Positions 45,217 through 56,391 of a stretch of 64,000 nucleotides of DNA are shown here, piece by piece; position 1 is the first letter of the stretch; each line of letters begins with the position of its first letter. The stretch covers positions 496,001-560,000 of the forward strand of contig NZ_JAODWD010000004.1 of the NCBI RefSeq assembly GCF_025345615.1. Reading direction: 5' to 3'. The notes below the pieces were generated by a model. That model was not told the DNA's origin, made no database searches, and saw only the letters and a program-made list of their open reading frames with translations. The translations under genes were made by a program, and so were the position numbers. This DNA comes from Mycobacterium deserti. GTDB lineage: Bacteria > Actinomycetota > Actinomycetes > Mycobacteriales > Mycobacteriaceae.

Positions 45217-46773
45217 ATGGGGCAGACACGTACATCGAGCAGGCACCGCGCGGATGTGACGGCGCGACGACGTACGGCCGCCAAGCGCGCTGCCAGCACC
45301 GCAATCGTCAGCGGTGCGTTCGCCGCCGCGCTGGTCGGCGGCTTCGGCAGCACGGGCACGGCATCGGCGGCGCCGTGCGAAGGGTTCTTCTGCGATGTGC
45401 TCGGTGGCGGCACACAGACGGCGATCGGCGGGTTCGACGCGGGCACCGCCGCCGTCGTGGGGGCCGGCCAGGCCGGGATCTCCATCGGCAACGCGATCGC
45501 GGCGCCGGTTCTCGCCAATCCTCTGACGTACATCTTCACCGGTGGCCTGGTCGGGAACGGCTTCCTGCCCGGCATGAACGGCGGCTTGCTGATCGGCAAT
45601 GGCGCGCCAGGCGTGCTGCCCGGTCAGAACGGTGGCAACGGCGGCTTCTTCTTCGGCAACGGCGGTGACAGCCTGTTCGCCAACGGTGGCAACGCGGGCC
45701 TGATCGGCAACGGCGGCAACGGCAGCTTCCTCGGCATTGCAGGCGGACTCACTGGCGGCAACGGCGGCAACGGCGGGCTTCTGCTCGGCAATGGCGGTAA
45801 CGGCGGCACGAGTTTGCTGGGCGGGGCCGGCGGTAACGGCGGTAATGCCGGACTGATCGGCGACGGCGGCGACGCTGGAAACGGCGGCCCAATCATTGGC
45901 GGTGCCGGCGGCACGGGCGGCAACGGCGGAGCCCTGCTCGGCAATGGCGGTGACGGCGGCGACGGCGGCGGCGTCATCGGTGGCGGCGTGGGCGGCGACG
46001 GCGGGGACGCCGGACTGCTCGGCAGCGGCGGCGACGGTGGCAACGCTGATCCCAACCTGCTCGGTACCGAGTACGACGGCGGCGCCGGCGGCAACGGCGG
46101 AGCAGTCTTCGGCAATGGCGGCGACGGCGGCAACGGGGCCTCTTCGACCAGCCTCGGCAACGCCAATGCCGGTGAAGGCGGCGCCGGCGGCAACGCCGGA
46201 CTGCTCGGCAACAGCGGCGACGGTGGAAACGGCGGCGCAGCTACCGGCGGTACCGGCGCTACCGGTGGCACCGGCGGCGCCAGCGGCAACGCCGGATACC
46301 TGGGCGACAGCGGCGACGGCGGTGACGGCGGTAACGGCACCGCGGTTATTGGAAGCGGAACCGGCGGCAACGGCGGTAGCAGCGGTAGCGGCGGTGCGAT
46401 CGTCGGCAACGGCGGCGACGGCGGCGACGGCGGCGACGGCAAGGCCACGGTGGTGGGCAATGGGACCGGCGGGACCGGCGGCGTCGGCGGAACGGGCGGT
46501 GCCATCGTCGGCAGCGGCGGCGAAGGTGGCGACGGCGGCGACGGCAGCGGCCGCGGCTTCGGCAACCAGGTCGGTGCTGGCGGCGACGGCGGCGACGGCG
46601 GCGACACCGGCGCTCTGCTCGGCGGCATAGGGGGCAACGGTGGTGACGGCGGCAATGGAACGGAGACCGGTCTAGGCGGCACGGCCACCGGCGGCGACGG
46701 CGGCGACGGTGGCGACCCAGGCGGCCAAGGTGGGTCCGGCGGCAGCCCCGGCGGCTCCGACGGCACCGACTGA
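45217..46773 (+). CDS. PGRS-type glycine-rich secreted protein without a PE domain
   Basis: A 518-residue protein. A basic N-terminus (MGQTRTSSRHRADVTARRRT) leads into a signal-like segment ending GSTGTASAAPCEGFF, then a conserved lead-in (GISIGNAIAAPVLANPLTYI, then FTGGLVGNGFLPGMNGGLLI) and GGxGGx repeats with periodic LLGNGG/GLIGNGG units. The start is the ATG at 45217 with GAGGGGG upstream. No PE domain is present. It is a paralogue in style of the protein at 13671 but has a different lead-in, so the two are not simple duplicates. Surface location is likely, function unknown. Confidence 0.82.
   Translation: MGQTRTSSRHRADVTARRRTAAKRAASTAIVSGAFAAALVGGFGSTGTASAAPCEGFFCDVLGGGTQTAIGGFDAGTAAVVGAGQAGISIGNAIAAPVLANPLTYIFTGGLVGNGFLPGMNGGLLIGNGAPGVLPGQNGGNGGFFFGNGGDSLFANGGNAGLIGNGGNGSFLGIAGGLTGGNGGNGGLLLGNGGNGGTSLLGGAGGNGGNAGLIGDGGDAGNGGPIIGGAGGTGGNGGALLGNGGDGGDGGGVIGGGVGGDGGDAGLLGSGGDGGNADPNLLGTEYDGGAGGNGGAVFGNGGDGGNGASSTSLGNANAGEGGAGGNAGLLGNSGDGGNGGAATGGTGATGGTGGASGNAGYLGDSGDGGDGGNGTAVIGSGTGGNGGSSGSGGAIVGNGGDGGDGGDGKATVVGNGTGGTGGVGGTGGAIVGSGGEGGDGGDGSGRGFGNQVGAGGDGGDGGDTGALLGGIGGNGGDGGNGTETGLGGTATGGDGGDGGDPGGQGGSGGSPGGSDGTD
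45628..46770 (+). repeat. PGRS GGxGGx-coding repeat tract
   Basis: About 1.1 kb of degenerate GGCGGCAACGGCGG/GGCGGCGACGG repeats inside the PGRS gene, in the same orientation as the tract at 14098-15209. Confidence 0.8.
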
Positions 46774-46785
46774 CGTTCCGCGCAA

Positions 46786-46820
46786 CGAAATCGCCCCGAC
46801 ATTCTGTCGGGGCGTTTTCG
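46786..46820 (+). terminator. Intrinsic terminator after the second PGRS gene
   Basis: CGAAATCGCCCCGAC, a loop ATTCT, and GTCGGGGCGTTTTCG form a strong hairpin (nine G/C-rich pairs, extended by A/T pairs) followed by TTTTCGTT. It lies 12 bp after the PGRS stop and is close to a textbook rho-independent terminator. Confidence 0.85.
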
Positions 46821-46844
46821 TTCTCCTGGAGCAGTCCTGGATTC

Positions 46845-47207
46845 CTACAGCAGGTCGGCCACCCGCTTGCTGGCGGTTTCGGCGTCGCGCAGTCGGGCCG
46901 CCTGCATCGGCTCGTGATTGCCGACGCCGGCGAGCGCGTTCATCGCGATGTCCTCAAGCACTTCGGCGAAGGTGCGGACCGCGTCTGCAAGTTCCGGCGG
47001 AACGGCCGGATCGATGCGGGACCGCAGGTACGCACCACCGGCCGCCATCGCCAGGCGGGCGTTGGCCGCGACCGCCGTTGCCGCAACGGGATCCTTGCCA
47101 CCGTCGGCGTGGGTCTGCAGAAGGAGCGCCTTGCGAACGGTGTCGTAAGCGGTTCGCAGTCGCGCTATGGCGTCAGACGTCCTCTTGTCATGACCCGGCT
47201 TCGACAT
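46845..47207 (-). CDS. Conserved hypothetical protein, helical
   Basis: A 120-residue protein with no recognisable domain. MSKPGHDKRTSDAIARLRTA starts a region that looks wholly alpha-helical, with Ala/Leu/Arg-rich heptad-like spacing (AATAVAANARLAMAAGGAYL, LADAVRTFAEVLEDIAMNAL). Codon use is normal for the genome, supporting a real gene. The ATG at 47207 is 29 bp downstream of clpX in the same direction, so it is probably co-transcribed with clpX. A role linked to the Clp machinery is possible but has no support beyond position. Confidence 0.72.
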   Translation of the reverse strand: MSKPGHDKRTSDAIARLRTAYDTVRKALLLQTHADGGKDPVAATAVAANARLAMAAGGAYLRSRIDPAVPPELADAVRTFAEVLEDIAMNALAGVGNHEPMQAARLRDAETASKRVADLL

Positions 47208-47235
47208 GGCGGCGTTCGACCCTGAGCGCCGGGAC

Positions 47236-48516
47236 TTAAGCGCTCTTGTCGCGCCGCTCGGGGCGAGAAGGCTTGCGCGGCACGATCGTCGGCAGGACGT
47301 TGTCCTCCACGGTCTCCTTCGTGACGACGACTTTGGCCACGTCATCGCGGCTCGGGATGTCGTACATCACCGGCAGCAGGACCTCTTCCATGATGGCGCG
47401 CAGACCACGGGCGCCGGTGCCGCGGTGAATGGCTTGATCCGCGATGGACTCGAGCGCGTCGCCGGTGAATTCCAATTCGACGCCGTCCATTTCGAACAGC
47501 CGGGTGTACTGCTTGACCAACGCGTTCTTCGGCTCGGACAGGATCTTGACCAACGATTCCTTGTCCAGGTTGGTCACCGATGCTACGACGGGCAGGCGGC
47601 CGATGAACTCGGGGATGAGCCCGAACTTGATCAGGTCCTCGGGCATGACCTCGGCGAAGTGATCCTGGGTATCGATCTCGGCCTTGGAGTGCACCTCGGC
47701 GCCGAAGCCCAGCCCGCGCTTGCCGACGCGGTCGGACACGATCTTCTCCAGCCCGGCGAAGGCACCAGCCACGATGAACAACACGTTTGTGGTGTCGATC
47801 TGGATGAACTCCTGATGCGGATGCTTGCGACCGCCCTGCGGGGGCACCGAAGCCTGCGTGCCTTCGAGAATCTTCAGCAGCGCCTGCTGCACACCTTCAC
47901 CGGACACGTCGCGGGTGATCGACGGGTTCTCGCTCTTGCGCGCGATCTTGTCGACCTCGTCGATGTAGATGATCCCGGTCTCGGCGCGCTTGACGTCGTA
48001 GTCGGCTGCCTGGATCAGCTTGAGCAGTATGTTCTCGACGTCTTCGCCGACGTAGCCGGCTTCGGTCAGGGCGGTGGCGTCGGCGATCGCGAACGGAACG
48101 TTCAGCATCTTTGCCAGCGTCTGCGCGAGGTAGGTCTTGCCGCAGCCGGTGGGACCGAGCATCAGGATGTTGGACTTGGTGAGTTCGACAGGCTCGGCGC
48201 GCGAATCACGCATCTTCTCCGAGGCCTGGATGCGCTTGTAATGGTTGTAGACCGCCACCGCCAGCGTGCGCTTGGCGGTGTCCTGACCAATGACGTAACC
48301 CTCGAGGAAATCCCGAATTTCGGCCGGTTTCGGCAGTTCGTCGAGTTTGACGTCGTCGGCGTCGGCGAGTTCCTCTTCGATGATCTCGTTGCAGAGATCG
48401 ATGCACTCGTCGCAGATATAGACGCCGGGGCCGGCGATGAGCTTCTTAACCTGCTTTTGACTCTTGCCGCAGAACGAGCACTTCAGCAGGTCACCGCCGT
48501 CTCCGATACGCGCCAT
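47236..48516 (-). CDS. clpX: ATP-dependent Clp protease ATP-binding subunit
   Basis: A 426-residue AAA+ unfoldase that feeds substrates to ClpP1P2. The N-terminal zinc domain has CSFCGKSQ and ICDECIDLC. The AAA+ core has Walker A GPTGCGKTYLAQ, the pore loop GYVGEDVEN, Walker B IIYIDEVDKIARK and the RKHPHQEF loop. Length and motifs are normal. Upstream is a 315-bp gap and then clpP2-clpP1, all on the same strand. Confidence 0.97.
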   Translation of the reverse strand: MARIGDGGDLLKCSFCGKSQKQVKKLIAGPGVYICDECIDLCNEIIEEELADADDVKLDELPKPAEIRDFLEGYVIGQDTAKRTLAVAVYNHYKRIQASEKMRDSRAEPVELTKSNILMLGPTGCGKTYLAQTLAKMLNVPFAIADATALTEAGYVGEDVENILLKLIQAADYDVKRAETGIIYIDEVDKIARKSENPSITRDVSGEGVQQALLKILEGTQASVPPQGGRKHPHQEFIQIDTTNVLFIVAGAFAGLEKIVSDRVGKRGLGFGAEVHSKAEIDTQDHFAEVMPEDLIKFGLIPEFIGRLPVVASVTNLDKESLVKILSEPKNALVKQYTRLFEMDGVELEFTGDALESIADQAIHRGTGARGLRAIMEEVLLPVMYDIPSRDDVAKVVVTKETVEDNVLPTIVPRKPSRPERRDKSA

Positions 48517-48831
48517 GGTGGTGGGGTCCTACTTCCTGTTTGCAGTCCGTGGGAAACTTTTGTCGGTCACCTCAGGTGTTGAACCCGACGCTACCCGCTT
48601 GCTCCGGCGCGGTGCGACCGATAAAGGCGAATCGCGTCGGTGGTATTCATCTGTGGTTGCGCCAACATATCGCCTGACAACCCCTTGAACCCTCCGGACG
48701 CGCTGGCGTGTCGTCGCCGTTACCAGACCGAGAGACCGCCCGCTGTCGCCCACGATACCGCCGGCCCAGAGTGCGGTTGTGGGTACCCAAATCGCGAAGA
48801 GACCCCCGAACCACCGGGCGCCCGGCGACCG
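48517..48831. other. Intergenic region between clpP2 and clpX
   Basis: No gene is visible. In M. tuberculosis genes including a homocysteine methyltransferase lie between clpX and clpP2; here only a short spacer remains, presumably with the clpX promoter. I see no strong hairpin. Confidence 0.5.
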
Positions 48832-49479
48832 CTAGGCCGTCTGGGCAGAGAGCTTGCGGTACTCGAGGACGGTGTCGATCACGCCGTAGTCCTTGGCTTC
48901 CTCGGCAGTCAGGATCTTGTCGCGATCGGTGTCCTTGCGGATCTGCTGTGCGTCTTTGCCGGTGTGGTGGGCCAGCGTCGTCTCCATCAGCGTCCGCATC
49001 CGCTCGATCTCCTTGGCCTGGATCTCCAGATCGGAGAACTGGCCCTGGATCACGCCCGACAGCGCGGGCTGGTGGATCAGGATGCGGGCGTTGGGCAGCG
49101 CGAGGCGCTTACCGGGCGTCCCCGCGGCCAGCAGCACCGCGGCGGCCGACGCAGCCTGGCCCAGGCAGACGGTTTGAATGTCGGCCCGCACGTACTGCAT
49201 GGTGTCGTAGATCGCCATCAGCGAGGTGAACGAGCCACCGGGCGAGTTGATGTACATCGTGATGTCACGGTCGGGATCGAGCGACTCGAGCACCAGCAAC
49301 TGGGCCATGATGTCATTCGCCGACGCGTCGTCGACCTGCACACCGAGGAAGATGATGCGTTCCTCGAAGAGCTTGTTGTACGGATTGGATTCCTTGACGC
49401 CGAAGCTGGAGTGCTCGATGAACGACGGCAGGATGTAGCGCGCCTGCGGCGCAAGACGGGGGTCCGTGTGGTCGGTCAT
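48832..49479 (-). CDS. clpP2: ATP-dependent Clp protease proteolytic subunit 2
   Basis: A 215-residue serine peptidase that forms one ring of the mixed ClpP1P2 tetradecamer. The nucleophile Ser is in CLGQAASAAAVLLAAG, the His in RILIHQPALSG, and the Asp follows in the handle region. INSPGGSFTSLMAIYDTMQY is the conserved strand and turn. The ATG overlaps the clpP1 stop (ATGA), so the two subunits are made in equal amounts. Confidence 0.96.
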   Translation of the reverse strand: MTDHTDPRLAPQARYILPSFIEHSSFGVKESNPYNKLFEERIIFLGVQVDDASANDIMAQLLVLESLDPDRDITMYINSPGGSFTSLMAIYDTMQYVRADIQTVCLGQAASAAAVLLAAGTPGKRLALPNARILIHQPALSGVIQGQFSDLEIQAKEIERMRTLMETTLAHHTGKDAQQIRKDTDRDKILTAEEAKDYGVIDTVLEYRKLSAQTA

Positions 49480-50087
49480 TTGTCTAGTCCTGCTCCTGGT
49501 CCTGAGCCGTTGATGCTGGCGCTGGTGATGATGTGGTCGACGAAGCCGTATTCGAGGGCTTCCTGCGCGGTGAACCAGCGGTCGCGGTCGGAGTCGGCCT
49601 CGATGCGCTCGAGCGTCTGCCCGGTGAACTCCGCGTTCAGCCGGAACATCTCCTTCTTGATGACCGTGAACTGCTCGGCCTGAATGGCGATGTCGGCGGC
49701 GCCGCCGGTGATGCCGCCGAGCGGCTGGTGCATCAGGATCCGCGCGTGCGGCAGCGCGTAGCGCTTGCCCTTGGTGCCCGCCGCCAACAGGAACTCACCC
49801 ATCGACGCGGCCATGCCCATCGCGTAGGTCGCGACGTCACACGGCGCGAGCACCATGGTGTCGTACACGGCCATCCCGGCGCTGATCGAGCCGCCGGGCG
49901 AGTTGATGTAGAGGTGGATGTCCTTGGTGGGGTCCTCAGCAGACAGCAGCAAGATCTGAGCACACAGCTTGTTGGCGATGTCGTCATCGACCTGCGAGCC
50001 GAGGAAGATGATCCGCTCGGCCAACAGCCGCTCGTAGACCGAGTCGACAAGGTTGAGGCCTTGTGAGGCGCCACGCATGTAGGTCAC
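49476..50087 (-). CDS. clpP1: ATP-dependent Clp protease proteolytic subunit 1
   Basis: A 203-residue ClpP with the nucleophile Ser in AMGMAASMGEFLLAAG, the His in RILMHQPLGG, and INSPGGSISAGMAVYDTM. The start is uncertain: GTG 50087 gives a length close to the about 200 residues of M. tuberculosis ClpP1 and has GAAAGCAGG upstream. ATG 50078 and ATG 50123 are alternatives; the propeptide is removed anyway. First gene of clpP1-clpP2, with a ClgR-like site upstream. Confidence 0.95.
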   Translation of the reverse strand: MTYMRGASQGLNLVDSVYERLLAERIIFLGSQVDDDIANKLCAQILLLSAEDPTKDIHLYINSPGGSISAGMAVYDTMVLAPCDVATYAMGMAASMGEFLLAAGTKGKRYALPHARILMHQPLGGITGGAADIAIQAEQFTVIKKEMFRLNAEFTGQTLERIEADSDRDRWFTAQEALEYGFVDHIITSASINGSGPGAGLDK

Positions 50088-50172
50088 GACTGGATACCTG
50101 CTTTCTTCACGTCCGATACTCATCGACACTAACCAACCTGCGGCGCCGCACACTCCCCAGACGGGGCGCGTT

Positions 50173-50183
50173 CGCTCACAGCG
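50173..50183. promoter_or_regulatory. ClgR-like binding site upstream of clpP1
   Basis: CGCTCACAGCG fits the core of the actinobacterial ClgR operator as I recall it (CGCY-N-A-N-RGCG). It is about 85 bp upstream of clpP1, at the 3' edge of tig. ClgR is a known activator of clpP1P2 in mycobacteria and corynebacteria, so the position makes sense. Confidence 0.6.
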
Positions 50184-51596
50184 TCACTTGGCGTCGGCTG
50201 ACTCCGCGTCGGCTTCCGACTCGGCCTGCGCATCATCTGATGCTTCCTCGGCGCTGTCGGCGGCCTGGTCCGGCCGACCGAAGAACTCCGAGGTGTCGAT
50301 CACGTTGCCGTTCGTGTCCTTGACGGTGGCGCTGTCGACAACGGCGGCCACGGTCAATCCGCGGCGCACGTCGGCGAACATCGCGGGCAGTTGGTTGTTC
50401 TCCTGCAGATACTGCAGCAGCTGCTGCGGCTCCAGGCCGTACTGCTGCGACATCAGCACCAAACGCTCGGTCAGGTCGTTCTGACCGACCTGGACGTCGA
50501 GCTTGTCGGCGATCGCATCGACCAGCAGCTGGGTCTTGATGGCCTTCTCGGCGTTCGTCTTGTTCTCTTCGTCGAACTTCTCGCGGCTGCTGCCCTGGGC
50601 CTCGAGCGTCTCGGCGAAGCGCGCCTCGTCGTGGTCGAGTCCGTGGATCGCGTTGTGCAGCGTGTCGTCGATCTGCGCTTGCACGACCTTCTCGGGCAGC
50701 GGCACGTCGACCTGCTCTAGGAGTGTCTCGAGCGCCTTGTCGCGGATCTGCTCGGCCTGCTGGACACGCTTCACGCGGCTCACCTGTTCGGTGAGGCTGT
50801 TCTTCAATTCCTCGATGGTGTCGAATTCGCTTGCCAACTGCGCGAACTCGTCGTCCGGCTCAGGCAGCTCGCGTTCCTTCACCGAGTTGACCGTGACGGT
50901 CACCTGCGCTTCCTTGCCGGCGTGGTCACCCGCGGCGAGCGTGGTGGTGAAGACCCGCGTCTCCCCCGCCGTCAGGCCGATGATGGCGTCGTCGAGGCCT
51001 TCGATCAGTTGACCCGAACCGATCTCGTGCGACAGACCCTCGGTCTTAGCCTCCGGGACATCCTCACCGTCGACTGTGGCCGACAGGTCGATGGAGACGA
51101 AGTCACCGCTCTCGGCGGCCCGCTCCACGCCGGTCAGCGTGCCGAAGCGCGCGCGCAGCGACTGCAGTTCGGCGTCGACGTCCTCGTCGGTCACCTCGAT
51201 CGGGTCGACGGTGATCGTGAGCCCTTCAAGGTCGGGCAGGTCGATGTCCGGCCGGATGTCGACCTCGGCGGTGAACTGGAGATCCTCGCCGTACTCCTTC
51301 TTGGTGATCTCGATCTCCGGTTGGCCGATGGGGCGGACGTCCGAACTCGTCACGGCCTCGCTGTAGCGCGCGGGAAGGGCATCGCTGACCACCTGGTCGA
51401 GCATCGCCTGCTTGTCGATGCGCTGTTCGAGGAGCTTCACCGGAACCTTGCCGGGCCGGAAGCCGGGCAGGCGCACCTGCTTGGCCATCTGCTTGAGGGC
51501 TTGGTCGAAGTCGGCTTCCATTTCCGTGAAGGGCACCTCCACGTTGATGCGAACCCGTGTCGGGCTCAACTTCTCGACGGTGCTCTTCAAGGTCAT
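50184..51596 (-). CDS. tig: Trigger factor, ribosome-associated chaperone and prolyl isomerase
   Basis: A 470-residue trigger factor. The N-terminal ribosome-binding domain begins MTLKSTVEKLSPTRVRINVE and has the GFRPGKVP signature loop. The central FKBP-type PPIase domain lies around SGDFVSIDLSATVDGE to EIGSGQLIEGLDDAIIGLTA, and the helical C-terminal chaperone arms follow. The C-terminus is a long acidic tail (DSAEEASDDAQAESEADAES), usual in mycobacteria. The start is ATG 51596 with GAGGAG upstream. It precedes clpP1 in the same direction, coupling folding and degradation. Confidence 0.96.
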   Translation of the reverse strand: MTLKSTVEKLSPTRVRINVEVPFTEMEADFDQALKQMAKQVRLPGFRPGKVPVKLLEQRIDKQAMLDQVVSDALPARYSEAVTSSDVRPIGQPEIEITKKEYGEDLQFTAEVDIRPDIDLPDLEGLTITVDPIEVTDEDVDAELQSLRARFGTLTGVERAAESGDFVSIDLSATVDGEDVPEAKTEGLSHEIGSGQLIEGLDDAIIGLTAGETRVFTTTLAAGDHAGKEAQVTVTVNSVKERELPEPDDEFAQLASEFDTIEELKNSLTEQVSRVKRVQQAEQIRDKALETLLEQVDVPLPEKVVQAQIDDTLHNAIHGLDHDEARFAETLEAQGSSREKFDEENKTNAEKAIKTQLLVDAIADKLDVQVGQNDLTERLVLMSQQYGLEPQQLLQYLQENNQLPAMFADVRRGLTVAAVVDSATVKDTNGNVIDTSEFFGRPDQAADSAEEASDDAQAESEADAESADAK

Positions 51597-51639
51597 GCTC
51601 CTCGTGTTCTTCGTGTGGTGCTTGTGGTGCGTGTTGCAG

Positions 51640-51713
51640 TCGGGGTGACAGGATTTGAACCTGCGGCCTTCCGCTCCCAAAGCGGATGCGCTACCAAGCT
51701 GCGCTACACCCCG
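51640..51713 (-). tRNA. tRNA-Pro (UGG anticodon)
   Basis: Read on the minus strand it folds into a full cloverleaf: acceptor CGGGGTG/CACCCCG plus discriminator A, D-arm GCGC-AGCTTGGTA-GCGC, anticodon arm TCCGC-TTTGGGA-GCGGA with anticodon TGG, and T-arm GCAGG-TTCAAAT-CCTGT. It is 74 nt and does not encode CCA. Between tig and tRNA-Gly. Confidence 0.96.
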
Positions 51714-51834
51714 CGCCCGTGCGGCCGACCCAAAAACACAAGCCGACCACGCGAGATACTACGGGCTGGACACGCGACGCCTTCAATTGGATTTGAATCG
51801 GGTGCCGCCGGTACGATTTGCTCTTGCTGTACAC

Positions 51835-51908
51835 GCGGGCGTAGCTCAATGGTAGAGCCCTAGTCTTCCAAACTAGCTACGCGGGTTCGATTCCCGTCGC
51901 CCGCTCCA
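51835..51908 (+). tRNA. tRNA-Gly (UCC anticodon)
   Basis: Cloverleaf with acceptor GCGGGCG/CGCCCGC and discriminator T (51835-51905), followed by an encoded CCA (51906-51908). Anticodon arm CTAGT-CTTCCAA-ACTAG has anticodon TCC; the T-arm loop TTCGATT is standard. Divergent from tRNA-Pro. Confidence 0.96.
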
Positions 51909-52024
51909 ACAGGACTTCAGCCGGTCGCGCCCGGGCGCAGGTCCGTCGGCGTTCGACCAAGGGGCCAGGGAGTCGGTGACGCTGCCGTCCACCGTTCACA
52001 TTCCGGCCGCTGACAAGAAAAATG

Positions 52025-52046
52025 GGCAAGGAGCCATCTCCTTGCC
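52025..52046. promoter_or_regulatory. Perfect palindrome upstream of the glycosyltransferase-HelR gene
   Basis: GGCAAGGAG and CTCCTTGCC flank CCAT, a 9-bp perfect inverted repeat. It is just upstream of a TATAAC -10-like box (52057-52062) and of the rifamycin-associated element. It may be an operator, or the terminator of the tRNA-Gly transcript that ends about 115 bp earlier. Confidence 0.5.
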
Positions 52047-52068
52047 ACTACTAACTTATAACGCACAG

Positions 52069-52088
52069 GGGGCTTGCGGCAAGGCCCC
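52069..52088 (+). promoter_or_regulatory. Rifamycin-associated element (RAE)
   Basis: GGGGCTTGCGGCAAGGCCCC, an imperfect inverted repeat, is identical to the RAE sequence as I remember it from work on actinobacterial rifamycin-resistance genes (rph, rgt, rox, arr and helR). It lies 55 bp upstream of the TTG start of the glycosyltransferase-HelR gene and just downstream of a TATAAC box, which places it in the promoter/leader. It marks the gene as rifamycin-responsive. Confidence 0.85.
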
Positions 52089-52143
52089 GGTCGTGCCTCA
52101 AACTCGCTGTCCTGACCCGAAACTCGAGAACTGGGAGTGCGAC

Positions 52144-55485
<3,342 letters not shown>

Positions 55486-55540
55486 ACGCGGCCCGTTCGC
55501 GACCCGATTTCCAGGACTTACGCTAGGTACGCTGGGCATC

Positions 55541-56305
55541 ATGAATGGCGTTCTGCTCGTCCTTGTGGTGCTGGTCGTCGTCGCGCTCGGGGTGGTGATC
55601 TACGCCGCGATGAAGGCCTCGGACCGGCGGAAGGCCGCTTCGCTCGACGATGCGAAGGCCGATGCGCGTCGCGTCATCGAACGCCTCGGTGGTCAGGTGT
55701 TCAACCTCAGCGGCTCCGACGACGCGTCCAAGCAGGCGCTGGCCGACGCCTCCGAGCGCTACACCGCTGCGGGATCGCAGATCGAGCAGGCCACGACGGC
55801 CAAGCAGGCGTTGCTCGCAAAGGAGAGCGCACTCGAAGGCCTCTACTACGTACGGGCCGCGCGGGTGGCGATGGGCATGGACCCGGGGCCGGAGTTGGAG
55901 ACCCTGGCCGGGCAGCGGTCGGCAGGCGCCGTCACCGAAGACCGTCGTGTGGAATTCGAAGGTCGCCAGATCGAGGCGTCGCCGGCCCCGTCGGAGCGCA
56001 CCCCGAACTATTACCCCGGCGGTCGCGTCGCGGGCCGTCCCGTGCCCGCAGGCTGGTACTCCGAGCCGTGGTGGAAGCCGGCGCTGGTGGCCGGCGCTTG
56101 GGGTCTGGGTTCGGTGCTGCTGTTCGACGCGATGTTCTCCGGCATGCATGGCAGCGGCTACGAACAGGGTTTCGCGCAGGGGCATGACCAGGGCGCAGGC
56201 GATAGCGGCAGCGGCGATGGCGGCGGAAGCGACTGGGGCGGCGGCGGAAACGACTGGGGCGGCGGAGATTTCGGCGGCGGCGGCGACTTCGGCGGCGGCT
56301 TCTAA
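55541..56305 (+). CDS. Membrane protein with helical middle and glycine-rich tail
   Basis: A 254-residue protein. It has an N-terminal transmembrane helix (VLLVLVVLVVVALGVVIYAA), a charged helical region (RRKAASLDDAKADARRVIER to AKQALLAKESALEGLYYV), a second hydrophobic segment (ALVAGAWGLGSVLLFDAMFS) and a low-complexity tail of GGGSDWGGGGNDWGGGDFGG units. No catalytic motif is visible. Similar proteins occur widely in mycobacteria without known function. The ATG at 55541 follows the fusion gene by 55 bp with its own TAGGTA box, so it may be independently transcribed. Confidence 0.78.
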   Translation: MNGVLLVLVVLVVVALGVVIYAAMKASDRRKAASLDDAKADARRVIERLGGQVFNLSGSDDASKQALADASERYTAAGSQIEQATTAKQALLAKESALEGLYYVRAARVAMGMDPGPELETLAGQRSAGAVTEDRRVEFEGRQIEASPAPSERTPNYYPGGRVAGRPVPAGWYSEPWWKPALVAGAWGLGSVLLFDAMFSGMHGSGYEQGFAQGHDQGAGDSGSGDGGGSDWGGGGNDWGGGDFGGGGDFGGGF

Positions 56306-56315
56306 CCCCTCTGCG

Positions 56316-56375
56316 GCGAACGTTCGTTACCGCTCGAAGTTTCGCCGGAATTGTCGAGCGGTACGGAACGTTCGC
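56316..56375. terminator. Long hairpin between convergent genes
   Basis: GCGAACGTTC plus TACCGCTCGA (56316-56337) pairs with TCGAGCGGTA plus GAACGTTCGC (56354-56375), about 20 base pairs with a small internal mismatch and a 16-nt loop. It lies between the membrane protein gene and the convergent antiporter gene and can end both transcripts. Confidence 0.75.
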
Positions 56376-56391
56376 GCTGAAGAGCGCTGGA

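Noticed and set aside
45624..46802. 392-codon Pro-rich frame antisense to the second PGRS gene
   Set aside because: Reverse complement of Gly-rich codons always reads as Pro-rich; not a gene.
51976..52143. N-terminal extension of the glycosyltransferase-HelR protein by 56 codons
   Set aside because: It would encode the palindrome, the -10 box and the RAE. The glycosyltransferase family starts at RVLLSTYGSRGD, which has a ribosome site in front of TTG 52144.
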